From Acanthaster planci (taxonomy: Eukaryota; Echinodermata; Asteroidea; Valvatida; Acanthasteridae): a DNA stretch of 62,210 nt. This document shows, piece after piece, positions 51,220 to 62,033 of this stretch. How positions within the stretch are numbered: position 1 is the first letter of the stretch; the number at the start of each line of letters is the position of its first letter. The stretch spans positions 3,275,617-3,337,826 of the forward strand of contig NW_019091380.1 in the NCBI RefSeq assembly GCF_001949145.1, given 5' to 3'. Position numbers and translations under genes: made by a program. The notes beneath the pieces were generated by a model. That model ran no database searches. It was not told the DNA's origin and saw only the letters and a list, made by a program, of their open reading frames with translations.

Positions 51220-52144
51220 TCAACGTTGACTGGAAAAACGATCCTCTCAAGATAATGGATTTTAGCTTTTTTCCAAGTGAAGCCATGGAAAACAAATGCT
51301 TAAGGGATCACTTTAATTGGAGAGGCTAGTTTTGTCATATAATAACAAAATAAAGTAGTCAATCTTTTTATCTAATAATACCTCACTCACAGATTCTGCA
51401 CAGTTTTCGAGATTCCTATTATTAATCAGACCACACGTATGTGCATTCGAATCTCTGATTTAATACGATATGAGTTCAAAGTTTCTTGTAGATTTCTCTG
51501 ATGAAACTGACGATGCAGAATTGAGGCAGGTTGAATCTAACAAACAGCTCATTAATTGGAGCGTGAATGTAGCACTGGCTTCCAACACGGGACTTTTTTT
51601 TGAGATTTCAGGCTTGTTCCTAGCAAGAACGCCTGGAAGAGGGGAGGTTAGGATCAATGATCTTGCCAATTGAAGACGGGAGACTGTAAACTCAATCATT
51701 CCTTCCGCAAGAAGGCAGCATGACACCATAATGGTGACCTATCGGATTAACAATTGTGGTTGAAAGTTCATACAATTCCACTGAAATTGCTGAACAACAC
51801 GTTTTAAGACTTCATCTATTCCTGGTAACCATTCCTTGTTTACTTGTAATCAATCAGAATGTTTACTTCAACCATACTTTACAGGTTCATGTAAATACAG
51901 CAGGTGTATTGGCTGATCAGCTACGGAAACAAAGTAGAAGACAAGAATAGAAACAGGGCTAAAATTGTGATCGTACAGTTTCCGTCAAAGTGTATGAAAA
52001 CTTCCGATCTCAACTATATCTACTCCGCTTGGGCAGAGAGGATCAAGAGTTTTTCAAAATCCGGGTTTGGCCTCCAGGTTTGGCTAACTCTAAACCTCCA
52101 CGATCAGTTTCAAATGTTTACTTAGCGTGAAGCAAACTAGGTGC

Positions 52145-52256
52145 TTATAAATAATGAGAAAGATGAATAGAGAAATTGACAAAAGCAGGATTTGAACCTG
52201 CGACCTCCGGAATACCATACTGGTGCTCTACCAACTGGGGTGTGATCCCTGGCTAT
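52145..52256 (-). mobile_element. tRNA-derived SINE copy (minus orientation)
   Basis: The reverse complement contains AGTTGGTAGAGCACCAGTAT (end of the A box and D arm) and GCAGGTTCAAATCCTGC (T arm with B box), followed by a TTGTCAATTTCTCTATTCAT tail shared with the neighbouring copy. The anticodon arm pairs poorly and the acceptor stem is not intact, so this is a SINE, not a tRNA gene. Confidence 0.75.
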
Positions 52257-52335
52257 ATGGTGTTTCAGGTTCCATGGCTTCTGACTAGCACCCCCGAACA
52301 AAGATAGTTGACAAAACCGAAGACCCACCAACGTA

Positions 52336-52445
52336 GGGATGGATAGCTCAGCTGGTGGCGCACTGGTATGGTATTCCGCAAGTCACAGGTTTAAATCCTG
52401 CCCCAGTCAATTTCTTTGTTCATCTTCATGATGTTTACTGAAATA
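52336..52445 (+). mobile_element. tRNA-derived SINE copy (plus orientation)
   Basis: GGGATGGATAGCTCAGCTGG (A box), then CACTGGTATGGTATTCCG and CACAGGTTTAAATCCTG (decayed B box), followed by GTCAATTTCTTTGTTCATCT. It belongs to the same family as 52145-52256, in the opposite orientation about 80 bases away. Both lie downstream of the WBP2 stop codon and so may be in its 3' UTR. Confidence 0.75.
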
Positions 52446-52626
52446 AATTCCAAAGAAAATGTTTTGATATTTGGCCTTGAAGACAATGAGATGTCTCTGC
52501 AGCTGAAAATGGAGCTATGCTGCACCAAGGAGTCTCAACTCAAAATCAGTTTGTGGAACTGAAGTCAAAGATGGAGGCAAAGCTGAGTGTTGGACTAACT
52601 CACCAGGCTTACATCTTTTGCCAGAC

Positions 52627-55600
52627 TCAATCAGTCTTGGGTTTCTCAGAGTATTCCGGAGGGGGAGCAGTCTATGGAAAAAAGGATAAGAGAAATATCA
52701 ATGACAATCTCTATCTGCTCTGGTTAGAGGCACCCCCTCAGTGGCAAGGTAGAGACAGGCTGCTGTAAAATGTCAAGTTGACTCATGGCACTTGGGGCAT
52801 GGACCGTACATTCTGACAGAAGCTGGTCACACTTGGTGACCCTTGGTGACCCTTGGTCACCCTGTACCTGTTTGCCCACAACAAGGACGCTTTTCTAAGG
52901 CAAAGAAACCCCATCTCTTGTTCCTAAAGGGAGTGGGTTTATTTTCTCTCCAGTTTTCCTAGGTGCCTTGGCGATGTCATTCAGTACGTACTGCTCAGCA
53001 CCATTCTGTTTGAAGAGAATAAAACTGGCAACAGACACTGACCTAGGCATTCTGTTGATTAATTTGCTTGCTAGTCAAACAAGTAGTCAGCCAACTGACC
53101 AATTATTCTCTAGGGAAGCAATGCAGCATGCAGGGAGTGTTTCAAAAGTCAGAATGCTGAAGAACATTCCAACAACAACATTGCTTTGTTCCTGTCGGGG
53201 ACACCCACTGTTCCATCTAGGACAACTTGTGCTTCTGGAACAGTTGTGTGTGTGTGCCTGCATGCCAACTTGGCTACAGTGTGTTCCAGATGGGAACGAA
53301 GCAAGTTGCCACTGGGAATACAAAATGTTCTTAGAGGAAGGATCACTCTGATTGTTGAGACATTCCCTGAACCGACTGGCCAGTAACAAGGCAGCACAAC
53401 GACCAGCACAACAAGCCAAGCACAACGACCAACTAACCAGCCTGGCACTACAGGGTTTCAACTTGTTACAATACAACTAATATGGTACTCACTGGAATAG
53501 TGGTCGGCGCAGTCTGCGTCATGTACACATTGTGTGGGTCATTTGGATTGTAGTAGGCTGGACCTGGAGTATATGAAAGTATAAAATTCAAAAACAAAAA
53601 CCTTAGTTCTCCCTATTTCAAACTACATTTTAAGTTACAGAGACCACAGATATAATCTTAAATACAACATATCCATTTATTTATTCTTCTATTTATCCAG
53701 GGTAACCTAAACAGCCAAGGACGGTTTTCATTAGGGCCCTAACTAATTAATCTGAATTAAAAGAACTAAAAAAAATTCTTCCTGTAAAAAAAACTGGTGT
53801 AATCATCTTCCTGTAAAACTTGTAACAAACATCCTGTAAATTTGTGCACAAGTCACAACACCTTACTGGCTAAATAAACATGCAACACCCAATCCACCTG
53901 CTGGGTAACGTGTTACCACCGCAGTAACAGCTTCTCAATTTATTTGCTGGCTTAATCTATAAAGTAAGTGCGACGTCATTTTGAACCAGGAAGTGTAGTG
54001 CACAGGAATGGAGTATGTGTGTAAGCTCTGTTGGTTATAGGTAATTGCCGATACTGATATATCGGCAGCTCGATATTGATAATACCGATATATTGAATTT
54101 TTTTAGAAGAATGTATGTTTTCAAGTTCAAAACCAATGGCATAATGCATGCAAAATACCAAACACCTTTGGCGGTAAGGCGACTTAGGCCCCTACCAATT
54201 GCTCCTAACTGTGCAGCACACGATAAGTCTGCTGGAATTTGTGAGCTTTTTTAATCTTTCCCAAACAAAGCAGCATCCGACAACACCAACAACCTGCAGT
54301 CAAAATGGTATATTCCAAGGCGTAGGTACGCATACTCCGGCCAGTCAGCGATCTGAGCGGTTGGCTTCATTGCTTCCTGGGACAGTGAGTTCCTCCTTAA
54401 ACCAATCAACACTGATGAAATTGCAACGCCACAACATGAATACCCAAACTATTGTGTATAGTATGTATGTATCCAAAGCTCAGGTGCAGGAATCTGATGC
54501 ATCATTCATACAAGTTTCGGCAACGGCTATTTCTCAACCACTCGATGATTTTGCATATTGTCATACAGTAAACTCCGACTAAGTCAGCATCGCGTAACTT
54601 ATCATATCGTTTAAGTAGGCCTTTTGACAAAAGTCTCGATCGTGCATTTCCATTGAAAATTTCATTTCTAAGTCGGCATTTATAAGTTGTCATTTTGCAT
54701 AAGTCAGCATGTTTTATTTGGTCCCTTTTCCACAAAAATTCCTTTGTGTAAGTCGGCACAAAAAAGACAATCATGCTTTGGTATCAGTTTCCTTCCCAAC
54801 GGTTGCCAAGAAGTGTCAAATGACAAGTCCCACACTGCTTGGCCGATGTCTGTTTATTAGCAGCACAGGCCGTGATTGATAATCGGCCAGCATGAGCACA
54901 TCAATACCAGTAACCCCTCTAGTGCTACATGCATGCGCTCTGTCCATTTTGGGGGTCGCCTTATTGAACAAACTTAACCAATGCGTAATTGAATTATTGA
55001 ATTGAATTATTGACTTTGCAGCCTGTGAGGATAAGAGAACGAATTGCAGGGATCGACCATGGAGGTAGCAATAAACCAGGGTAAATCAAAGCCATTGAAT
55101 TAGTGCACATAGGCAATACGTGCGTACATGTACGTGTAAGTTGGCAAAATGACGACTTACAGCAGTCGTCATAATTTCTTGAGTCCCGAGAGTGCCAACT
55201 TAACTGGAGTTTACTGTCTATGCAAAAAGTACACACACAAGTACCTGGCAAAATTCACTAATGTTGAAGTTACAGCTGCATGTAAAACAGTCTTTGAGCT
55301 TCATGGCTTCCGGCTGACAAAACTCTGCAATAACCAATGAGGTGTGGTGCCCAGACAAAAGGGTACTTTACAGTTTATTTGTGCACGCATTTTCCCTTGT
55401 ATGGAAAGGTGCCCTGCTAAATGTACAGCGTGCTTTAATACATGTGTTTTTACATGTACAGGTACATTTAGCCTAACAATGCAAAAAACAATTTACACTG
55501 CATAGCTGTTTACTTTTTACCAATTTTTACAAGGTTTTGGAAGATCAAAAGAACAAATCAAAGGTAAATTTGCTGACTTTTACTTCAAGACAAGATGCTG

Positions 55601-58600
55601 GCAACAACAATTATTACTGTAGCTTCATTTTCTTCATTACATCGGCGCGTACGATATATCAGTTTCAACATTAAAGAGATATTGTTCATATCGATATCAA
55701 AGGGACGGACCTTACATGCGCGCTTGTTGGCTCACACGCTGGTTCTCGCGCTGATGCCTTTCACACACATAACTGTGTGCTTGACTTATTCACTTTGGTA
55801 CTCTATACCATGACCATCCATTGGACTCACCAGGAGGGGGCGGAGCTGAGGAGCCAGCACCTGTGTACACGCTGGAGTAAGGAGGTGGTGGCTCTGATGG
55901 TTGGGCTGGCAACAAAACAGATGGACAAGAAATTGTTGGAAATTTAAAATAAATTGTTTAAAATCTGAGACTATTTTGCAATTAACCAGATAGAGGGTCC
56001 TATGATTTCTGTTATTAGAAACATGGACATAGTTACATTCCTGCTAAGGGCAAGGATTTGGCGAAACTGTGAAAGATACAACACTAACAGTGTACTGAAA
56101 GGGTAAATTGTAAAACAGCTAACATCTGTGTCAACAGATGTAATGAAAAAATGAAAAAGAAAGAGCTTAATCTGCATCTAGCTTACCTAGAACAGTGGCT
56201 CAGTATTCCACTGCGCCGTTCTGTCCTCTCTTGGTAGACACCAAAACGGTCAGTGTGATTGTTTATGGGAATCAAGCCACCAACCCAAAATGAGCTAAAT
56301 GACCACAGATCATACCCAAAAGTTGGAAATTAAACTGTCAGTTCTGTGATGACAGATGGGCCTACTGCCTGAAACATTCAAGCCATCATTTTTTAAAGAA
56401 CCTTTCCAACTCACAAAAACAGACATTTCCTACATGGTACTGCTGCAAGTTAATCCACGTTGCTTCATCCACCACGCCAACCTTTCAAATCTCACAACCT
56501 ATGTTACAAAAATGGGATTGAGTTTTCAGGTTGATGTTCTTTACCTCCCGGTGGGTACTCTGGATACACAGTCTGAGCAGGGTAGGCACAGCCACCCACC
56601 ATGGGTGGTGGGTACTGGGCTCCTGGAATGGGTGCTGGGTAGCCGGCTGTGTACTGGGCACAAGGCTGGGGTGTGGGTTGCTGGTCAGGTCTGGGTGGAC
56701 GACCCCTTGGAGCTGTGCCAGGGAAGAATTGGATCTTAAGTTAAAACCAAAAACTGGGATTGCAGGCTCTTTGCTGAGTAGGTTTTTTTTGGGGGGGCGC
56801 AAACTTGGCAAAATCAGCACACCAAACTCAATTCGTATTCAAAGACGAAATCACTCATGAAAAACATGTCATAGTTAAGAGGGCATTGGAGTAAAGTTCT
56901 ACTGAATCCAAACCTGTTTGCCCAATATCCCACCCTTTGCAACATGCCTCTCCGAGCATTCCTCATTGGTCAGCTGTGGTCAAATTAGGCATGTCTTGCC
57001 AAATTCACTGAATCTTCACGAAACCAAGAGACAAGTTTGAGCAATGACCATTTGCCAGTCACTGATCGATTCTGCCTGGTACCCAGGATGCATGTTGTGC
57101 ACCAGTTACCAGGGGAAAATCAGCCAGTGGTCATCAAGTCATCATCACTCAAATTTGCCCAAGGTTGCTGCGTGACTGTCCGTCTGCTAAAATATACATT
57201 TTCCCTTCTAAAGGACAGAATCTCAATAGTAACACTTTTCTCTGGGACGTCCAATACCTTGGGTTGCTACTCTGAGCAGACGTTGTCCCAACTCTATAGC
57301 GCCCCCTGACTTGAACACAATCTTGAACTCTGCCTGAGTGTGTGTCTCCCATCCACCTGCAGATAAATAAATTACTACAACTTCAAAATCTGCCACACGA
57401 GGTTTGCAAGACTGAGGAAGGTAAAACCTAACCGCTGTCACTTCATAAGGGGCTTGATACACCTTGACAGAATGTATATTTGTAGCTGTGCTTATCAGCT
57501 GAGCTGTGCATTACTCAATCAGCCAATGTATTTGTTCATGAGATACTGGTAAAAGGCCGTCAAATTCACATACCACATGTGGCAAAGGATTCTATCCCCT
57601 GTCATAATGCCAATGGCAATCGCACTAATTTCTTGATTTTCTACAGGTCTGATTCCTGCGGATCAGGATTGCGATCACTGATCCATTGTTGGTTCACTGA
57701 CATCAGAATGTGTAATGGGTAGAGCCAACCAGCTTTGGGATCACTGATCCAGATTCCGATCCTTGAGAAGAAAAACAGGCCTTATGTTAACCACCAATAC
57801 AAATCTGTCACTGTACAGGCTTGCCACAGTGAGTGTTGAATACAGCGCTGGGGCCACTGATTTCGTGTCCTCCTGTTCCCTGTTGGATTTTGGGAGAAAT
57901 GCCTGGGTAAAAACCTACATGGCATAGGGGGAAGGAGAGGTAGGGCCCGGGAGAGGGGGAAGGGTTGGAACTAAGATGACTAACTCACCTCCTTCCTGGG
58001 ACTTGATGAGTCCTGTTATGGCATTAGCTCCAAACAAAGGCTGTTTGATGTCCACATGCTTCATGTAGTAGAAAGGCATGGAGAAGGACTTCATGGCATT
58101 GTCGTCTTTGACATTAATAAAAATCACCTGAAGAGGAAAAAAGTGTGGAAATTAACCCTCCTTTAGTTTTACAGCACAAATATGCACAAGTGCCCAAGGT
58201 CACTCTCTTGCACGTTGGTGCAGTGCACAACATGACACAGCTGTGCTTCTTTGAGGTGTTTACCAAGTGACCCAAAGAGTGACTTCAGCGTAGGAGGATT
58301 AAATGATATTCCATATCATCACGAGTCCGAGATCAATAATTTAAACACCCGTATAAATCTATACGGTGAAAGTCATGCTTAGGTCATTCGTCTAAAACTC
58401 AACTTTCTTTCCGAGTTTGAGCCTATATCCTGACCCAGCTGGAAGCTTCAGGTGTTCAAAACAAACGGCTAATTTAAATTTTGGCTTAAGATTGTAAAAC
58501 TGATAATTACATGTAGGATACAAACTGAGCCAAACGTCCCAAAGGCAGGAACCTTAACAGTAAATATGGTATGCAACCAAGATTTGAGAGAAGACATTCA

Positions 58601-60464
58601 AGCCTAACCTCCAGAGAAAATCTGTAGCAAGAAAGCATTGTATCTGAAACTTTAGAACAGATGTTATTTTTCACACTTTTTTTATGTCTCTCTCATGTGT
58701 CTCACAGAGGCTACCATACAAAATATGGGTAAACCCACCAAAAGAGAAAAATTCAAACCCAAGTCAACTTTCCCAAACCTAACACTTACCCTCTGATTGG
58801 TGAGAAAGACAGTTCCTTCTTTTGTCCCTTTGAAAGCGTCATGTTTTGGGGTGATTTCAAAGCTTAGTTCCACTTTTTCCTGTTCTTGCAAAATCCTGTG
58901 AAATAACGTGAAAAAGAACAGCACGCTTTTACAGCTTTCAATTCATTGTGAACTATGAAAGTCTGTAACAGCACAACCTCATTCCCGTCGTAACATGACT
59001 ACATTGCTGATCACCTTTATACTTCAGTATTTACATACATTACTATAAGTTAGAAAAAGCATCCCTCTCAATGTCATACATAAGAAATACATGATACGCA
59101 TTTTAAAAGAAACTGAAGGCCAAAACAGAGTGAGACTCCATGTCCTCAGTATTGTTTGAACATGAAGGACTCGGTACAATAAGCAATCCTTCAGAGGTTT
59201 TAATGAGCCAATACATTGACTTCTAGACTGCCCTGATTCTTCCACAACTTTCTCTGGAATGACAGGTCCCGTGCCAGCAGAGACTCACAGATAGCTTCCT
59301 ATGTGGGTACTAAACATGCTTGAGAAATAGCACTTTACAGGATGTATTTCACTGGCTGAGTATTTAGACACATCCAAAGTAAACAGTCTCTCATGTGAAT
59401 TTGACCTGATTCATGTATTTGGATTGAAAACATGTTTTGTGCAACCTTCTAATCCTCTGAATTGTAAGAAAACAATTTGCATCCCTCTTAAGTTGCTCTC
59501 TGGTCTCAATGAAAAGTGCATTTTTTTATACGTTTAAAACTTTCCATGCTTTTTCTGACAAATGATGGGCACTGTTGCTTTGATGTTGTTGAGATTTCCT
59601 CTTGAAATTGTGAAGAAATTTGTTCAATGAAAAAATGTTTTGCTCACTGGCTGTTAAAAACTTAATAACAACACACCAAAGTAGCCAACAAAACATACAA
59701 CAGAAGAACATCCACAAATATAGAAAGTTTTGGCGCTGAAATATAATGCAGAGGTTTCATCCTGGGATTATTATAAACACACCTGTGCTTTTGATACAAG
59801 TTCAATTTAGCATTAAAAAATTAAAAAAGCATCCTTAAGAGTTGAAATTCAAGCACATGTTCAGCCAAACATGGCGATCTGTGGTGATAAACTACTGTTA
59901 TGTAACAAAGTCTCATGTCATAGTGGACAGAGTTCCATATTAAACATCACTCGACACCCTGTGCACAAACCCTATGAAAGTGGACTGAAAATTGTGTTTT
60001 CCAAGTAAATGCCTTGATACTTTCACTGCTCAATATGACTTCTTACTAGGCCTCCTAGGGTTTGTGCACAGGTATGACAGGGTGTCAAGTGGCGTCCATA
60101 TATGGAACTCTTTCCAGTTTAAGCTTAAACGATCATGACAGTAACAATTGGATGTTTTCAAACTCTTGTTTATGATTACGTCAGCACGGGTTTACCGTGC
60201 ACTGTGCACGGGATCATCACAATTCACATGATGATGATTCATCATAGTTTACATGCAGGATCGACATGATGGATCAGGCGAGGATCAGGCGACAAAATAT
60301 CAACAAACAACGACCACACAGTCTATACTCTCTTCATGCTGATAATAAAACTAAAAATCGCTTTTTCATTCCACCACAAAAAAGTGACGGAGCACTTACT
60401 GTTCTCCATTGTACAGAACAATCCCGTTACGAACGTTCTTACTGTGAGCAGTATTTAACGCCAT
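52627..60464 (-). CDS. WBP2: WW domain-binding protein 2 (GRAM-domain, PPxY adaptor)
   Basis: WBP2 binds WW domains (for example of YAP/TAZ and NEDD4-type ligases) and acts as a transcriptional co-activator. Exons in transcript order: 60464-60400, 58895-58790, 58127-57989, 57356-57258, 56712-56545, 55905-55831, 53563-53493 and 52671-52627. All introns are GT-AG, phases agree, and the total is 255 residues plus TGA (human 261). The start MALNTAHS matches the family, and the ATG sits in AAGATGG context. Exons 1-4 encode the GRAM domain (about residues 18-136), including FKGTKEGTVFLT, MPFYYMK, IKQPLFGAN and GGAIELGQRLL. Exons 5-8 encode a Pro/Tyr/Gln-rich tail with PPPY at 199-202, the conserved AYYNPNDPHNVYM block, and a terminal PPEY at 245-248. 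The last coding exon is only 45 bases and the first 65. Convergent with RASD. Identity is secure. Confidence 0.96.
52672..53492 (-). other. WBP2: WBP2 last intron
   Basis: The 821-base intron contains a short direct repeat at about 52828-52862 (GGTGACCCTTGGTGACCCTT). ORFs on both strands at 52968-53476 are unrecognised. The acceptor CTTTTTTCCATAG is strong. Confidence 0.7.
53961..54024 (+). repeat. Repeat family B, fragment B1
   Basis: GCGACGTCATTTTGAACCAG, GAAGTGTAGTGCA and AATGGAGTATG match the right half of the repeat at 26798-26850 block by block. The TGACGTCA box is reduced to CGACGTCA here. It is in a WBP2 intron. Confidence 0.6.
54040..54105. repeat. GATATATCGGC-type palindromic stretch
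   Basis: GCCGATACTGATATATCGGC is an imperfect palindrome, followed by ATTGATAATACCGATATATT. A loosely inverted relative (CGATATATCAGT and CATATCGATATC) lies at about 55640-55700. Together they may mark the two ends of one insertion inside the WBP2 intron. Confidence 0.45.
54566..55216. mobile_element. Non-autonomous pogo/Tigger-like DNA transposon in WBP2 intron
   Basis: The left end is CAGTAAACTCCGACTAAGTC, and the inverted right end is CAGTAAACTCCAGTTAAGTT, with the first 11 bases identical. Variants of AAGTCGGCA recur inside near both ends (about 54671, 54710, 54750 and 55140). CAG-starting ends beside TA are typical of pogo/Tigger-type elements. TA precedes the left end at 54564-54565, but the right flank reads TCTA, so the duplication is imperfect. 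No transposase frame is visible. Confidence 0.6.
55713..55770 (+). repeat. Repeat family B, fragment B2
   Basis: ATGCGCGCTTGTTGGCTCAC followed by ACGCTGGTTCTCGCGCTGAT matches the right end of the repeat near 26850-26900. B1 and B2 share a short overlap (GTTGGYT), so they are either two copies or one copy split by an insertion with a flanking duplication. Confidence 0.6.
57640..57770. repeat. Inverted repeat with GGATCAGTGATC arms
   Basis: GGATCAGGATTGCGATCACTGATCC (57660-57684) is partly matched in reverse complement by GGGATCACTGATCCAGATTC (from about 57738) and CGATCCTTG. A small foldback in the WBP2 intron between the exons at 57258-57356 and 57989-58127. Confidence 0.5.
58152..58302 (-). 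mobile_element. Short TTAA-flanked MITE, copy 1
   Basis: TTAA at 58152-58155 and 58299-58302 flanks 143 bases with short inverted ends (CCCTCCTTTAG; TCCTCCTACG in reverse complement). A TTAA target site with C/T-rich ends is the signature of piggyBac-type elements. The core (AAAGAGTGAC, GGTGTTTACCAAGTGACCC) recurs in opposite orientation at the right edge of the window. It lies in a WBP2 intron 25 bases from an exon edge. Confidence 0.55.
59930..60112. repeat. Large foldback element in WBP2 intron 1
   Basis: The left arm 59930-59974 (GAGTTCCATAT, CGACACCCTG, GTGCACAAACCCTA) is matched in reverse complement by the right arm 60055-60112 (TAGGGTTTGTGCAC, CAGGGTGTCAAGTGG, ATATGGAACTC), separated by an 80-base loop. 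This is the structure of a MITE or hairpin element, about 290 bases from the WBP2 first exon. Confidence 0.7.
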
Positions 60465-61040
60465 CTTGCGAAATTTTACTTAGCGTGAAATTTGATCGAT
60501 GCAATGCAAAATCCATTCAGATAAAGGTGATTTGTGAAGCAGCGCGCCACCATGAGTTCCAAGGAAAGAATTTTTTGCGGCTTCCTCGTTGGTGCTCATC
60601 TATTTGGGACCAGTGAGAATAGATCTGGTTCCCGCTTTTAAGGCTTCAACTTCTGTATGTAAATATGGAAAACCAGGGAAAATATTAACGTTGCTTTTTA
60701 TGCGCGCCTCACGCGGTACGGCCGTGCGTATGTATGTTATTGTACATTGTGCAGGTACACATTGTACGCGATACGACTTGTGCAAGTGAAACGCAGTTTT
60801 CCTTACTGACATTGTTGATGTTGGTGGTGAGTATGAAAATTGTGTATTTTTACGTTTCCTTGTCTTAAAATTTAAACTGCTGTGGCAAAGGCTTGGTGTT
60901 GTATTTCCTCTTAGATACTTTAGGACTGATATTAATACGGGTAAGGAAATAAGACCAAGGAAAATAGATTGGTGCTTGCGCCTCCGCGCTCCGCTGAGCC
61001 CAAGGATCAAAACTCTGTTGACAACTCGCCCCACGAACTC
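60465..61040 (-). promoter_or_regulatory. WBP2: WBP2 5' UTR / promoter region (inferred)
   Basis: The region immediately upstream of the WBP2 ATG is richer in CG dinucleotides than its surroundings (for example near 60543 and 60700-60730) and has open frames on both strands without a recognised domain. No TATA box is evident near the start. A divergent short ORF begins at 60552. Confidence 0.4.
60552..60612 (+). CDS. Possible divergent first coding exon (speculative)
   Basis: GCGCCACCATGAG is a near-ideal Kozak context on the strand opposite WBP2, 88 bases upstream of the WBP2 ATG. The frame gives a short hydrophobic stretch (CGFLVGAHLFGT) and reaches a possible donor GTGAGA at 60613; without splicing it stops after about 29 codons. 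No convincing second exon was identified, and I do not recognise the protein. Confidence 0.2.
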
Positions 61041-62033
61041 ACTTGCATTTTACTTGTCATATTTGCTTGAATGAGTCGCCCCTATGTAAAGTAATCCTCC
61101 AAGCTTGTGGTTCATGCACAAGCAAAGATATATGGGCAAGAATAGACATTGTAAACAAAGTAAAGCCACATGTAACTGAGAAATGCATGATTTTGTAAGA
61201 CTAACGTTAGAGTCAGTAATTGACACTGCAGTTTTTGTATTCAGTCCACTTCCAGATATTTCTAGATAGGCCTACCTCACCACCATAGACCCGTAAAAAG
61301 AGCCCAATGAATACTCCTTCGTCGTACACTGGGCCCTGTCTTGATTAATAGGGATCTGTTTCGAAAACTTTATCCGGGACATCCGTGGGCATAACTAAAT
61401 ATCCGCTTAATTTTATGAGCACCAGTATGTTCACTTCTTACGCTGTAAAAAATCTACTAGATTGCTAATTGTAGAAAACTCGTCTTTTCCTCGTTAAGAG
61501 GAAAGCATGTTGCCTTTAACAGAACAGTGTGAGTGAAATCATTCAAATAATGCGTCATTAGAAAGTGGAGAGACTTAGAAACATTTGTGTATGCAAACAA
61601 ATTTGCACATATGAGTATGAGAGGGAACGCCGAAGATTTTACCACCACCATTGGAATCTTTGATTCCCACTGAATCCTGAAGTGGGTGCATTAGACAGTT
61701 TCAGGACTGTTTGGAGAATTCTGAGGATTTTGATTCGGGGTACAACCTATTTTGAATGAAATGAATTAGTGGAAGAGAAAGGCTATGGATGATACTCTGA
61801 CTCCACTATTGCCCAACCATGTCCATATGTTAAAAAAGGCGATTTGAAAGAGTCCAAGTTACTCAGACAAGTTGCACCTTTAGTTCTAGATATTTACAAC
61901 TATTTTCATGGTCATTTTGCCCTTTTACCATGTGTTAAAAATCTGTTATGACATCATGCTGGCCGTGAGAATGCTGTTAAACATAGGTTTGGCTTACACT
62001 GTGCACACAATACGCTAATTAATAATCTGAGTA
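61041..62033. other. Upstream intergenic sequence
   Basis: No recognised gene, RNA or mobile element. The 64-codon minus ORF at 61457-61651 has no known domain. Confidence 0.5.

Noticed and set aside
52184-52412. Two tRNA genes
   Set aside because: A and B boxes are present, but the anticodon and acceptor stems do not pair properly and both copies share a non-tRNA tail, so they are SINEs.
53087-53476. 129-codon minus ORF between the last two WBP2 exons
   Set aside because: It lies within the intron removed between the seventh and eighth WBP2 exons, has no domain, and the splice sites on either side are strong.
60600-61034. 144-codon minus ORF upstream of WBP2
   Set aside because: I considered it as the WBP2 N-terminus, but the real first exon is at 60464-60400 and this frame has no GRAM-like or other known sequence.
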